A stretch of 64,000 bases of DNA from NCBI GenBank assembly GCA_009760855.2, contig WPIO01000023.1:1739501-1803500 (forward strand), written 5' to 3'. Position numbers and translations under genes: made by a program. Positions 14,053-26,721 of the stretch are shown in pieces. Every line of letters starts with the position of its first letter. Positions within the stretch are counted from its first letter, which is position 1. The notes beneath the pieces are model-generated. The model did no database searches and had not been told where the DNA came from. It was given only the letters and a program-made list of their open reading frames with translations. This DNA is from Cristatella mucedo. Its lineage: Eukaryota > Bryozoa > Phylactolaemata > Cristatellidae.

Positions 14053-14584
14053 TGGCTTTAAAAGTAAAGATCAGCAAATTTACCAGCCTTATTCATATGA
14101 ATCAGCAGAACAGCATTGGTGGTTTCTATCCCGCTTAGGGAGGTGCTGACCTGCTGTCCCTATCGAAAGTAGCAGTCACTAAGCACTACTAACACGCTCG
14201 GCCTGCTCTAGAATGCAGAAGTAGGTCGAGTCCACTTTTCGACTCATCCCCTGTCGAATCCAACAACAACCCAGCCGAACGGAAAGCTAATGAGCAAGAA
14301 CTTTCCTGCTGACCTAGTTGTCTCGCATTTCTTCGATTCTTGCCAAAAATTAACACTTCCACTGCTGCTGGTATGCTGCTGCAACACATCACACTAGGTT
14401 GAATGTGAAAACGGCACAACTGAACTTCGTACATGTAGCAGCACGTTCCGTGCTTGTTCTGATGATTAATCTTGTCGTGTATAGTTGTAGGGAAATGTGC
14501 ATGCCTACGAAATGTAGTACGTTATACACTCAACAGCCATGCGAGGCAAGCACTCGTGCAGATACAAGTGCCTTCTTTATTTAA

Positions 14585-14857
14585 AGCAAGCGATTAGTGG
14601 GTCCCTGTGATTCGTCCTTGATGTGCTTATGCATGCTGACACTGTGCATGCTGCCACTAACCACATTTGCATGCTGACCCTGTGCATGTCACCCCTAACC
14701 ATATTATTAATTTCGTTTGTTTTTCAAGCATGATTTTACTTACCATTCAATTGCATCTCACTCTACAGCAAATGTAAAGCACCTAGAGAGAGATTAAGTT
14801 CTCTGATGGCGCTTTATCAAGTGAATTATTATTATCATTATTATTATTATTATTATC
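14585..14857 (+). mobile_element. LINE A 3' UTR and (ATT)n tail
   Basis: It contains the characteristic GCATGCTGACACTGTGCATGC and CACCCCTAACCAT blocks, AAAGCACCTAGAGAGAGATTAAG followed by TTCTCTGATGGCGC, and then ATT repeats (14823-14857). No ORF is left. Confidence 0.85.
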
Positions 14858-15169
14858 CCTCCAATACTTGCAAAGTCGATCGCATTCACTGGACTCACTG
14901 ATACTTCATCCGGTACTGGGGCCAGGGCACGTTACTTCGTACATGTGTGCATACAGAGTCCTAAGTGAAAACACTATTTCCCAGTATTTAGAAAACTAAA
15001 TGACTTGTTCTGACAACATGTGGCCCAAAATGATTTTTCATAATTTTTATATGAGGGTTTGCGTGACTGCTGTTATACATAAGCATAATTCTGGATCGAT
15101 GCCCCTTCGGTCATGACTGACGAACGGCTTCACAAAGGCATATCCTTTTCGATTATCCTTTGGTTATTA

Positions 15170-15740
15170 GATTTTGGTGATCGAACCTTCAGCTCGTATG
15201 CACCAAAAAGTCTGAAATTTGCCTCCTGATACTGCCACCACCTGTAATGACCTTCTGTCTCAGCTCAAGACGTATATGTTCTGGTCAAATTTCCCAAATG
15301 GCTCCAGTGAACTCGTCTTTTTTTCGAGTTTGCTTTGCGTGTGTAAGTGTGTACGTATGTATCAGTATAAACAATCCATAAATCTTATTAACCAGTGGCC
15401 ATGAGTGCCTTTGTGTTTGCTTTAGCATGCTGGCCTACGCATGAAACATGCTTACTTTTGCGTGCTTGATATCGAGCGTGACACTAACCCTTGGGTACCG
15501 ATTCCTTTGTGTGCTTATCCATGCTGACACTGAGCATGTTAGCCATATGGAAGTGCTTCCTTTACACCACATGTAAAATGCTTAGAAAGAGATTTAGTTC
15601 TGTGAGGATGCTATACAATGCATTATTATTATTATTAATAATATTATTATTCTCTAATAGTGAGCTGTAAAGCACACGGATAGAGATTAAGCACTCTTTG
15701 GGTGCTATACAAGCGACCTGCTATGATCATTATTATTAAA
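15170..15740 (+). mobile_element. LINE A ORF end plus 3' UTR, decayed, with two tails
   Basis: The ORF end is recognisable in TTCAGCTCGTATGCACCAAAA. The 3' UTR shows diverged CATGCTGACACTGAGCATG blocks, then the hairpin tail and ATT repeats at about 15580-15650. A second, shorter tail (AAAGCACACGGATAGAGATTAAG) follows at 15668-15740, so two elements ended side by side. Confidence 0.7.
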
Positions 15741-15989
15741 TCATAAGATGATACGAATAGTTTAGAATCTTAAACTTTTCAAAATTGTACAAAGGGTTTT
15801 TGATGAGGCACATCACGATGCTGATGCATGGCCATATTAATGCAGCTAGTGTAGTATGCAAGAGTTCTAGGCAGTTGCCAAACAGTCCTCTCACCGATTT
15901 CACGGTTTGCTGTGGATCGTCGCGTCTCGTAGCCACCTAATGTCCAGCTCTGAGAGCCGTCGCCCTCAGAATGCCGACATTTTTTTACG

Positions 15990-16030
15990 GCATCGAAGTA
16001 TTAATGCTGTTTTACTAATACTATCGATGC
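15990..16030. repeat. Short hairpin
   Basis: GCATCGAAGTATTA and TAATACTATCGATGC form a 14-bp stem with one bulged base around a 12-base loop. Confidence 0.6.
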
Positions 16031-17236
16031 GCCGGTGAGTCCTGGTACAAGCTGCTATGCGACGGCCTTCAAAAACTGTCTCACTCCTTCACCCTAGAAT
16101 TTTTCGGTCGTCTGAAGCCAGTCATTTGAAAAGCTTTTCAGTAACTCTTAGCTTCACATTTGCCTCCTATGGAAAATGGTGAACTCTAGTTCATCAATCC
16201 ACACAACTCTTTACCAGTAAGACAACGTCCAAGGTACGTCAGGGTACAGTCTCACTTGTCCATTGCAGACGGCTCGCTTTGCTATTTAGAAATTTGAAAT
16301 TTTCCCCGCGGAAATCCTGCCGACAGTACGTCTTGCTGGTGTAGCCATCTCAGACTAGTTGATTCACTCAGCTTGGGCCTCGTCAGCTAAAGGATCGTCA
16401 TGATGTCCTCCGTCTGTGTGAGTGCCCGATGGAGAGGCCTCAGTCATAATCCTTCACTTCAGATAGCTACCTTTAAACTGCCAAGAGTTAGCAGCCGATG
16501 ATTTTGCCAGAATGTCGTAGCTTTTGCAAGCAAGCATCGTTCAGGGGTGTTTCCATTGCTTGCTGTGCAATTCAATGTTGGGTTGGCTCCTACGGTCTGC
16601 CGTACGAACATTGTAGAGCTAATGCCATTCTTCCATGTCTCTTCTTTGGGTGAGTGGCTGCCTTGTTATCATTGTGCTAAGACAAAATACTCGGCTAGGC
16701 AAAAATATAAATTAAGTTTGCAATTCAACTGCTTGGTCTGTTTTTCTTAGACAACACTCCCACAGTGATTGAATGTGCACATAAATATCATGATTGCAGA
16801 ATGTTGTGATTAAATATTTGCAGAAAATTGACGAGCCCGTTGAAAGGTTCAACAGGCAATGGAAAGTAGCATCGCTGCGGCTAAAGCCGATGAGGATTTT
16901 AAATAATAGACTTGAAGGTTAGCTTGAGACATGTTCAGAGTATTACACAGCATGTGTCATCACTAGAAAATAAACTGTTGACATAGTAGTTAGTTATCGG
17001 TATTTGAGCACTATTATTCAAATAAAAACTCAAATACAGCTGATGATGATGACATACATAACACTGTGCATATAGAATGAGAAGTCTAGATTTGCGAGTT
17101 CAGCTTGTGATGCTGGTAGCATAGGCTTAATTTTGGTTCTTCTGGCTTGCAATGCCACTATACAATGTGAGGAAGTTTAAAGATGAAGGCCGAGCCCCAA
17201 CTTAAAATCAGGCTGTAATCGCCTATTCCTATCCAG
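16031..17236. other. No recognisable feature
   Basis: Single-copy-looking sequence. No family match in either strand and no open frame over 70 codons. Confidence 0.4.
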
Positions 17237-17491
17237 CAGTTGTGGAGCCAGGGGGCAGGAGTAGTATTTGCCCGCCCCCATATCAGGCAGACCTAGGCCG
17301 CCCCATAATCCTACACCGCCTCCTCCCCAACCATTTGTCGTACTTCCACTCGATGAGCTGCCGCCGAGTTCGTGTTGAATAAACGCTACGACTGTGTGCG
17401 CTGTAATTTTTCATTTTTTTCGGTCTTGCCCCTACATTAAAATCTTTCTGGTCTTGCGCCCCTAGATGAAAATCCTGGTTCCACGTCTGCT
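17237..17491. mobile_element. Short hAT-like non-autonomous element
   Basis: The left end CAGTTGTGGAGCCAGG and the reverse complement of the right end CAGACGTGGAACCAGG form imperfect terminal inverted repeats of the CAG...GTGGANCCAGG type common in hAT elements. The interior is short and C-rich. The flanking 8 bases match only 5 of 8, so the duplication is not secure. Confidence 0.5.
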
Positions 17492-17579
17492 CTTAAGCAT
17501 ATGTCAAAGACCTAAAAAGATGTTTTTTCCCTGAAGGTACTAGGCAAATACATCATTCTTATTACATGACATTATATTA

Positions 17580-17640
17580 ATATTATATATATATGTGTGT
17601 GTGTGTGCGTGTGTGTGCGTGCGTGTGTGTGTGTGTATAA
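17580..17640. repeat. (TA)n(TG)n microsatellite
   Basis: TA then TG/CG repeats, about 60 bp. Confidence 0.9.
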
Positions 17641-18421
17641 ATATACTGTGTCGGCCGTTTAAGTTCATCCGGAGTCGCCTTGACTTATGGTATGGCTGCC
17701 ACTCAATTCAAGTTTGAATTGCTATGAAAGCGAAGTACTTGCACCGGAACTAAAGTCCTTTGCCACAAATACAGTGTACGCAAGCGGGTACTAATCCTTC
17801 CAGACGCATGAAAGGTACTGCGAATGCCAGCTCCTCAAAGCACAGCTAGCAGGTCGTAGAAGCTGCGCGGATGTGCGAAGGTGTGTGGGGGATGATTGCA
17901 GAGCACGACAGCAATCCAGAGTGGCCATACTTTGATGACAAGTCCATGTCCTGGACTTAAAAAGCTGTATTTTGGACAGTCACAACTGAGGCTACATGTG
18001 CACAGCTCCAACCGGCGTGTGCCATCGACGAATCATCACTTCCAATGACCTTTTATACTGTCTAAATGAGATTGAGACGTATCTGGCTCCCAATGCTAAT
18101 AGTTCAGGAACTGCTAATGGTCTCTTGCACTGACGAAATCTTACTGATTTAGCGTACCAATGTTTCAGTATCTTTCATTCTGTAGCTCTTATTCATAAGC
18201 TTGTGTTAAACTGGAGCTTGCAGGGACGTGGTCAAGTTTAATCAAGGAGGGACTCAGATCTTGACCTTGCCTGTGGCAACTTATCAAATGAAGACATGTC
18301 GGGCAACTTGCCAACTATCCTGCTCGGTCCAATGGGGGGGCCTCAGGTCCCGGCTTCCTAAGAGCCAGCGATGAATCCCATGCTTAATCAGACATATACA
18401 TCTTGTTGCAGGGCTACAGCA

Positions 18422-19643
18422 ATGGCCAAGATTCAAAACGAACTACCAAAGTGGGTGGCAGTATTCTTATGGGTGGCAGCCCAGTGTGTGCTGTTTGGCT
18501 ACTATTTCCACCAGTTCTACACGTCAACGACGTTCTTCTACACTCGCATCGTCATATCTCTCGGGCTGCCGTTCGCGAAAGCAGCGGCTGCGTGCTTGAA
18601 TTTCAATTGCATGCTCATCCTGCTGCCGGTATGCCGGAATCTGCTCTCCTTCGTGCGCGCTATCGGCTCTCGGATTTGCCTGCGCTCCATACGGCGTCTA
18701 CTGGACCAGAACATCGAGTTCCACAAGCTGTGCGCCTATGCCATCTGCCTTTGGACGACCGTGCACACAGTTGCCCACCTGTACAACGGCGAGGCGTACG
18801 TGACCGCTCAGACCACTGCAGTGCCAGCTAGCAATTCCACGTCTGTATCGGCGTATCAACTGAGCACGCTTGGCGGTCTAGGTGGAGCCAGTCAGCAGGG
18901 ATGTGCTGGCCGAAATGAGAGCCTCTGGCTCAATCCTGTCTGCAGGCCTGGCGGTGTCACCATACTGGAGGTGGTTAAGCTCTATCCTGTCATTTCGGGC
19001 GTTGTGATCACCGTCGTCCTGGTAACCATTGTTGCATCTGCCACGGAGTTCGTCCGACGATCGTACTTTGAGATCTTCTGGGTTACTCATCATCTCTTCG
19101 TAGTGTTCTTTGCTCTTTTGTTTTCTCACGGTTTCCTGGGCGTTGTTCGCGAGCTCTCCAACCCCCTCCAGCACAACGTCACGTATTGCAGTGATGTTGC
19201 ATTCAACACGTGGGGAGACGGCACGGTGTGCCCACTACCAGAGTTCGTCTCCAATACTCCCAAGACCTGGATGTGGATCGTCGGGCCTGTATTTATATAC
19301 CTAGTAGAAAGGATAATCCGACTTGTCCGCCAATGTCAGCCGGCATACATAACGAAAGTCGTTAAGCACCCGTCACGTGTGATCGAGGTGCAAATGCGAA
19401 AGAAAGGATTTAAAATGGAAGCAGGCCAGTACATATTTCTTCATTGCCCGAGTGTGTCCCGCACAGAGTGGCATCCGTTCACCTTGACATCGGCTCCGGC
19501 TGAAGATTATTTCAGTGTCCACATTCGCATCGCCGGTGATTGGACGGAAGCATTTGCTAAGGTAGGCTTCGTTGTTGCATGTCGGTGCTGAGCACGAATT
19601 GCAAATTTGAAATCAATCCGTGTGTGTGTGTGTGTGTGCGTGC

Positions 19644-19686
<43 letters not shown>

Positions 19687-20358
19687 TGTGTCAAGATCCT
19701 GGCTACATGTACTGACCTGCTGTTTGTTTTTGTTTTTGTTTAGGCACTGCGTACAGACGAAAAGGAGTTTCAAGAGGCATACAAGCTACCGCTAGTGGCC
19801 GTCGATGGTCCTTTTGGCACGGCCAGTGAAGATTGGGAAGACTACGCAGTAGATGTCTTTGTTGGAGCCGGCATTGGAGTCACGCCATTCGCATCCATTC
19901 TCAAGCACATCTGGTATGTTTATAAAGACAAAATTAACACCGGCCGCCTCAAGAAGGTTTACTTTTTTTGGATCTGCCCAGACACTTCGTCGTTTGAGTG
20001 GTTCACAGATTTACTTAGTCATCTCGAGCGACAAATGCTGGAAGCTGGCTGCGTCAACTTTCTTGAGTACAACATCTATCTCACCCGTGGTTGGGACACA
20101 AACCAAGCAAGAAACATTGCTCTGAACGAAGAGGAGGAGCGCGACGCAGTTACGGGTCTAGCTCAAAAGACCTTCTACGGGCGACCCAATTGGGACAGTA
20201 TATTTGCGAAAATGCGAGATACTCACACCAGGACTCGTGTCGGTGTTTTCTTCTGCGGGCCAACTGTTCTGTCCGACCAATTGCACAAGATGTGTAACAA
20301 GTACTCATCAGATGCAGTCGGCGATGTCCATTTTGTATACAACAAGGAGAATTTCTGA
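18422..20358 (+). CDS. NADPH oxidase, Nox2 class (two coding exons)
   Basis: Membrane flavocytochrome b that passes electrons from cytosolic NADPH through FAD and two haems to O2, making superoxide. Coding exons: 18422-19561 and 19744-20358; the intron is 19562-19743 (AAG|GTAGGC to TTGTTTAG). Protein about 584 aa (human NOX2: 570). Starting at 18422, the first haem-ligand histidines fall at residues 101 and 115, the same numbers as in NOX2. The second pair lies in VTHHLFVVFFALLFSHG (about 223/224 and 236). FAD site HPFTLTSAPAED at about 351. NADPH sites DGPFGTASED (401), GAGIGVTPFASIL (421), FFWICPDTSSFEWF, and FFCGP (549). The C-terminus NKENF is NOX2-like. There is no EF-hand or peroxidase domain, so it is not a Nox5 or Duox. 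An in-frame ATG at 18371 would add 17 residues, but an acceptor-like TTGTTGCAG ends at 18411, suggesting a 5'-UTR intron. Only one coding intron is unusual for this family. ATTAAA near 20683 may be the poly(A) signal. Confidence 0.96.
19618..19692. repeat. (TG)n tract inside the oxidase intron
   Basis: TG repeats with some CG steps fill about 40 percent of the 182-bp intron. Confidence 0.95.
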
Positions 20359-20927
20359 GGTTTTGAAGCCACTCTGACATCGCCCTATGAAGTCGTATCT
20401 CGATTCGGCAATGAGTGCTATATCGTCAACTAAACAAGACTTTTTCCTGGTTCTTCTCAGAGCTTTAGCCAGCCCTGCTAAATTCTGCATTCACAAGCCG
20501 CTCCTACGGCATCAAGCTTGACTGTTTCGTATTCATAGCGTAGTCGATACTTGGCCATTAGCTATGTGATGACGTCAGCGTCATTTGTATATGCTGTGGC
20601 TCGCCTGTAGTACTAATCTTAACTCTAGATGATAGCGAGTAAGAGCCCTCTCACAACTGGCTAAACCTTTGGCTAAAATATGATTAAACTTCGTGAACTT
20701 ATATAATACGTTACACAGCTTATAATTCAAAGAATTTTAATAAGGAAGCCTATCCGTTCGGCAGCAGGGCATCGTTGCACATTTAGCCTTTTTAATCATT
20801 GAATGCTATTGCTTTATTGTTTACCATCAGATCTCAAGGACCTAAGAATACGCACCCTACGAAAAGCACTGTGTGACGTCAAGGGGCTGTAGCCCCAAAG
20901 TTGCCAAGGACAGCCAAGAAAGGTTCG

Positions 20928-21006
<79 letters not shown>

Positions 21007-21702
21007 AAAGAAACATTATTCCGAAATAACAAGAGAAGCCTCGATCTGTCTCCGCATGGCATCGCTAGTCGTCGCTGCATCCGGCCAAAGAGAGGGAGAG
21101 CAGACTGCTAATCGGCAGACGAAGCTCGCGTCAAGAGTTCGAGTTCATCCGACCCTAGAGGGCGCCGAGTGAGGTCAGATTTCACCCGAGCGGTTCCACG
21201 ACCGTCTCTTTTTGGCCCCCTCTCTTGCAGGGACTTGATCATGATTGTTGATCAACTTTCCGTTAACAAAAAATAAAAGGGCACTGAGGAATGGCAGCCA
21301 AACGAAAGACCTACCGCCTTTGATCAATGTAGATGCAATAGCATGGCAATAGTCTAGCGAACGCGAAGTACTAGCATTTTCTTTGATGACGCTGAAAATT
21401 TGTTTTTTTGGAATCGGATTCGCGGCTTCCAACACTGGTTCCAGGACTGCCCACCCCGATCACTAGTTTAGTACCATCCATTCTCGCTCCTGATCATCTC
21501 TGTTATGGCGAAGATGTTCAAAAATGCTATTAAACCTCGGCAGAAGGCCTTAAATATTGCGGTAAGATTGGTACATACGGCCAAAAAATGTAGCCAGCTC
21601 CGGGTGGTCGCTCTAAATTCGGAGAAATACCTAGGCTGTGCGAGGCCAGTCACGGCTGAGCTTAAGTAAAGAAAGTCAAGCTGATTAAACAGTCTCATTT
21701 AT
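20359..21702. other. Region 3' of the oxidase gene, with a GA tract
   Basis: Contains the oxidase 3' UTR and a pure (GA)n tract at 20931-21004. No further gene was recognised. Confidence 0.5.
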
Positions 21703-21830
21703 ATATCTGCAGAAGAGTCTTAGCAGGCTATCACCCGCTTGCAGTGGGCTATAAAGGATTGCCTGCCGTAGGACTCTAACTCACGACCTTGGTCCTGAAG
21801 AACGACCATCTTACTCCTGTTCATTTATTT
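21703..21830 (-). mobile_element. SINE-2 copy, decayed
   Basis: Reverse complement of the SINE-2 body: CTGCAGAAGAGTC, a GCTATCACCCGCTTGCAGTGGG block, AAGGATTGCC, then a B-box region (ACTCTAACTCACGACC). Confidence 0.65.
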
Positions 21831-23311
21831 TGTTTAAAGAATTTTGGCAATCAAAATACGGCCTTTCTCAAGGGGGTCCAGACTGTGAAAGCGGTTCACA
21901 AAATTCACAGGTAGCGATGTTATATTTTTTGCCTTCCGGTATTTCTTTTCCAACCTCTTCAAGCTAACTTCCAGCCGCGCTAGTTCATTGCCGTTTACTT
22001 CCACGGGCTACTATTTCAGATATACTCTTCACTCATTAATTCAGCGAGATGCAGTCGGTGTGCTGACGGTTGTACTTTTTAGTCGACCCCTTAAGCTTTG
22101 AGCTAGCTTCGCAAAACACTCAAGCGTAAGAAGTCCATATTTCTCACGGATTTGTGAAATTAAGGCTGAGGCGAGGAGAAAACAAGATGCTTCGCAAAAA
22201 ATGCGCATACTCAGATGTCCACGCCAGCAGCCACAGGCCTCCGGGGGAGAGAGGGATATGGTCGCAGCCCGGAAGCCTTCATTTTCCTTCCGTAACGAAC
22301 AACACTACTCTGCCAGATTTAGCCTCAGCTGAGCGTCAAGAATCTACTTGCATCACAAAAATATATTTGCTTCAGATTAATTCGTCATCAGGTATATATT
22401 AATTGGGAACGTAGAAGCCAGCCATCCCAAATAACCGTGATAATACTTACTTTCAAACAAGTTTGAATTCTACAGCTTGCATGAAGATGGGGGCATTGAC
22501 CTGGCCACGCTGTTCTTCTGCCGGAAAATCTCAGTTCTTCATAAAGCATCAACTTTCTTGTTTCTGATAGTGTTGCTTATTTTGGTTCATTTCATCATAA
22601 GTATAATCGCACACCAAAGTCCGGCAAGTGAAATACTTTCTCACTAGGATCCTGCTCTACTTTATAACTTTGCCTTTTTGCGTTGAGGTATCCAGTTAGT
22701 TTAGTGACCAAAACTACCCAAAAAGATGTGGATAGTCACTAAACCTACTACTTTAGATCGTCAGGATATGGTCGCAATCAAATTCCAGCTCGTTCAAAAA
22801 AGAGAAGATAGAAGTAGAGTTGAATCAGGATGACAGTCGGTAAAGTAAGTAGCTTAAAATGGAAGTGCAGAACGGCTGGAGAGAATGTTTTGGAGTCGGC
22901 AAGGGAGAAATGTGGGTGGCTCAGAATATTGGCAGTGTATTCAACAGCCTGTAGAGCAAAAGCGCTCCGTCAGCAGTCGCTACGTGAAGGAATGGTGGAA
23001 GGAATGGTATTTTGTTGTGCTCATTTCCTGAGGCTGAAACTGGTGAACTAGTTTAGAATTGTCTGGAGTAGCCAAGCTGCGGTCTTGCTTCTGGGTCAGA
23101 ATGCAAATAAAAAATTGAATGCTTAAACTGAATCGTGTTAAATCATCCATGTTATGACGGTACTAGAGATTAGTAATGCTTCCTAGATAATAATAATAAA
23201 GAACTGTGCTCGCACAAACCTTACAGTGGCGACGAGCTGGATCTTTTGTTGATCCTTGGCAACCCAAGAAGGTTTTATATTGTTTGACGAGGAAGGACAA
23301 GCATTTGGCTA
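21831..23311. other. No recognisable gene; possible LTR/PBS-like junction
   Basis: Nothing assigned. TTACAGTGGCGACGAGCTGG at about 23219 resembles the end of an LTR followed by a primer-binding site of Gypsy-type elements, but no LTR pair or pol sequence is present. A short inverted pair (TTTAGTGAC...GTCACTAAA) lies near 22700-22742. Confidence 0.3.
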
Positions 23312-23495
23312 CTACGGTGAGCCGTGATGGCACACTAGATAAGGCGGTTGCTTTCACGATCTCGGTCCCGAGATCGTGGGTTCGATTCCTGTGGTGGGCG
23401 ATCCTTTATCGCCACTGCAAGCGGTGTGATAGCCATAAAGGCTCTTCTGTCGCTATACAAAAAGAGGTTTTTTAAGCAGCTAGGATTTATATATT
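23312..23495 (+). mobile_element. SINE-2 copy
   Basis: GTGAGCCGTGATGGCACACT opens an A-box-like region and GGGTTCGATTCC is an exact B-box. The body has GGGCGATCCTTTATCGCCACTGC, a self-complementary segment, and ends CTATACAAAAAGAGG...GCAGCTAGGATTTA. The tail differs from LINE A. Full-length copies also lie at 44735 and 56130. Confidence 0.85.
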
Positions 23496-26400
23496 ATTAT
23501 TTACCTGGATATGTTCGCACAGTACGCGTTAGCCAGTGAGTTTCCGTGAGATTGCCACGAAGCCGCATTTTTGAGTTCGATCGGAACTAAGGCAAATGCG
23601 CTATTATTGTATTCTGCCTTCGACGACCTGAAAATAGTTTCGCTCCCAGAAATTCGCCGCATCGTTCAAAAATAAGGTGTCAATGCAGCTGATGGCAGAC
23701 AGACAGACTCTGATGAGAATTGAGGTTATATTCGTTCTGTTTGCTTGACCGACAGCTTGTCTTCGTGCCTCTTGGAATGACGGTTAAATTAACTAAGCGA
23801 TAGTTAAGCGATCGATCCCTAAATTAAGCGATCGAGCTCCGCAACCCGGCACGTTGCCACGGACAAAACCCTATCGGGGGAGCCTTGACGGCAGCATTTT
23901 CGAGATGTCAAATCAGCTGGAGATGCCGTAGCTGATTGCAAACTCGTATGGGGTCTTCACTCGCTAATCGCGTGCATCGCTTAGCAAAGGAATGTATTCT
24001 CTGCAGGTTTTCCGCTTTTCAACTAGGCGTCATGTTGCACGTTCTACTGGCTATTCCCTAAAACCGAGCAGAAGCGTATCGGCGACAGTCGGCGACAGCT
24101 CTAAACGGCACGAAGAGAGACCGAGATAGTTATGCCGTTATTATATATAGTTATATATATATTAGTTACATATTAGTTGTAGTTAGATATAGTTATGCAA
24201 GCTAGTTATGCAGAGTTGAGAGAACGCTTAGGGAAACATGCGTAGCTATCTAGCATTTATTGCGTATTCCTTCGAATGCTTACCCCTCGTGTGCTCTGAG
24301 CTACTGTGGCATCGAATTCTCTCTCATCTGAACTGATTGGCCTTAAAGCTGCAGGTACTCTCTTCCTTTCGCAAGGACCTTAAAGCTGTACCCGAGTGAA
24401 CATTCTTGGAGTTTTTTGGAACTTAGCAATCGTGCTACTGTCTGAAAATAATGCGCAGTCGATGTACCCCAAGCATAGCTGCATCTTTCTAAAATTAAGT
24501 CAGTCAAGTTGGGGATGTCATGCACGCGACTATAACGAGGGACATTTGCTGCGATCTACTTGCTGTATGTGCGGTATCCAGCAAGTTTATTACTCTATGA
24601 GTTCATTAACAAAAGCATAAAAAGTGGATGATCCAAAAAACCATAACGTTCTAGGTTGCTGAAGCTCTATTGCCCAGTGTTGGATGATATAATCTGCATT
24701 TGGAATTGCTTGCCAGTCAGAGGAAATAGAAATGAATGAGTGCAAAAACCAAGCCAATCGTAAGACATGCCTGACCCGAAGGATCCCCAGTGACAAGTTG
24801 ATTATCTTTACTGGTTGTACTACTTCGTTGGCGTGAAATCAATCTAAGTGCTACTTTTCTTTCATTTAGAAGGGAGACTTTAGGAGGCTTCGAGTAGGCC
24901 TTCATGGGTGTCGCCTGGCAATTTGTTATAGTTATGGAGCCACTGATTGATGGACTACATACGAGTCAATTATGTGCTACAGATTAACATATATGCTTGG
25001 GAAGCTGGAGTCTTGGATCGCAAGCAGTATCAATGTACCAGCATGACTTCAGTTGGAAGGTGTGTAACTAGACCCGGTCGGATCTTGCTGCCAATTGATT
25101 GGCGTATAACTAGCACCGGTCGGATGCACTTGGACGCCGGACTTTTCGCCTTGGTCGATGTCTGCCGGTGAATACTCGTTGTGGACGGCCGATTGGTCCA
25201 GCATGGGTACCTAGCCTCTTTGCTGGTTGATGCGGACGATAGTATGCCTATAGGGCTACCGAGTTTCCGAGTAGCTAGCGCTCTTGCTGCACCACAGGAA
25301 GCTGATTATGCATTCTGGAGGCTGAGTAAACGGGCAGCAAGGTAAGCGAAGCCACGAAAGTCTTGCACTTCTACGGCCGGGATTTTTCGTCTGCCGTTTG
25401 TCAACACTGGAGGCTACCACGTTGCTGTCAATCTTTCATAGGTGTGACTTGCCGGTTGGGCCAGGCGAGTAGCTGGTTACACAAAAAAGGGCATCAATTG
25501 GTCGGAAGCCACATTCCCACTCTTTTGTAGTTGGACTGCATTTCGCAAGCAAGAAACTTCATTTTTATTCGTGGAGTTGTCACCTGGTACATGGCATAGC
25601 CAAAAACGAGTATGCAATAAAGGTTGCTAGACATGTAGAGCAAAGCGAAAGACCCCGATTCCTTAACTGCTAGTCAAATGTATGCTTGGAATGGGAGCGC
25701 ACTGCAATTTGCCCTGTCGTTAGCTTGAGTCCAAAGCTAAAAGAGTTTGGACCAGACTAACTGCAGTACTCCTCGTCGAGGCCACCAGGCAGTAGCTGGC
25801 TGCAGCCTGACCAAATCGGACGACCCTGGACAACCATGCGAATGCTGTGCAGAATTAGAGAGTAAGCAAAGAAACGGCCGCCAGCAAAAAGCATCTTAGG
25901 AGACTCGCTTTTACACGCGTGTACTTATTTATTCCAGTCACTAAAAGAAACCTTGTTTTATTCATCATCAGTCATAGTGAATGCACAGTCAGCAGGGGCT
26001 TGCGGTTACACGGACATTAGGTTGGTAAATGCTAGCCGTTGATCAGCATTCTGCATTAAATGCTTACAGAACATAGATCAAACGGAATTTATCGGAACCA
26101 TCGGCTGAAGCTTCGTTCTGATATGAGGGTGGGGGTTACCCTACTTTGCGTTATTTCTGGCCATTGATTGGAGCTGAACCCTTAATCCCCTAATCCTCCA
26201 CAAGATACAATTAAGTATTGTAATCATATCTATGCAGTGCCTTCTTCAGCTGCGTTAGCTACTTCATTAACTGCTACCTAAACACGTTTATCCTTGATCC
26301 AACACGAACAGGGAAAGAATGTCGTCAATCTACTTCAAATAGCTCACATGCTCACATCCTGCAGCACACCCCTTACTCCTACATTTGGTCAGCCAAGTCT

Positions 26401-26715
26401 TCCTAGCAGCTAACCTTCACAGTCTACCTTCCTAGCCGTCCTTACATGTGCCAGCTCAACGTTTTCCTCCCAAGGCTTTAGTAAGCTCAACAAGAGGCGT
26501 GATTTTAGGGGCAATGACTGAGCAGACAATGCCCGAACGCTGATTCGTCAGCAGTACCTCTGAGGTGAATACCGTGCTGGGGTGGCCTTCCAATTATTGC
26601 CACTCTCCTGCAGCACTGTGCCTGGGGTTCAAGAGATCGAGTTTTTCAAATCCATCTTTCTTGTCCCCGATGACACTTGGGGGAGGTCATATCGTTCCTT
26701 GTTCCTCAGCCTCCT
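23496..26715. other. No recognisable feature
   Basis: Both strands were read. There are only short open frames, a TA-rich patch near 24140-24200 and locally repeated GACCCGGTCGGAT / CACCGGTCGGATG words at about 25070-25125. Confidence 0.45.
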
Positions 26716-26721
26716 GATATA

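Noticed and set aside
15990-16030. Hairpin as a microRNA precursor
   Set aside because: The stem is only 14 bp with a 12-base loop, too short for a typical animal precursor; no mature-arm evidence available.
18371-18421. Upstream Met of the oxidase as the start
   Set aside because: It adds a poorly conserved MNPMLNQTY segment ahead of a probable 3' splice site at 18411; the Met at 18422 restores NOX2 histidine numbering. Kept as an alternative only.
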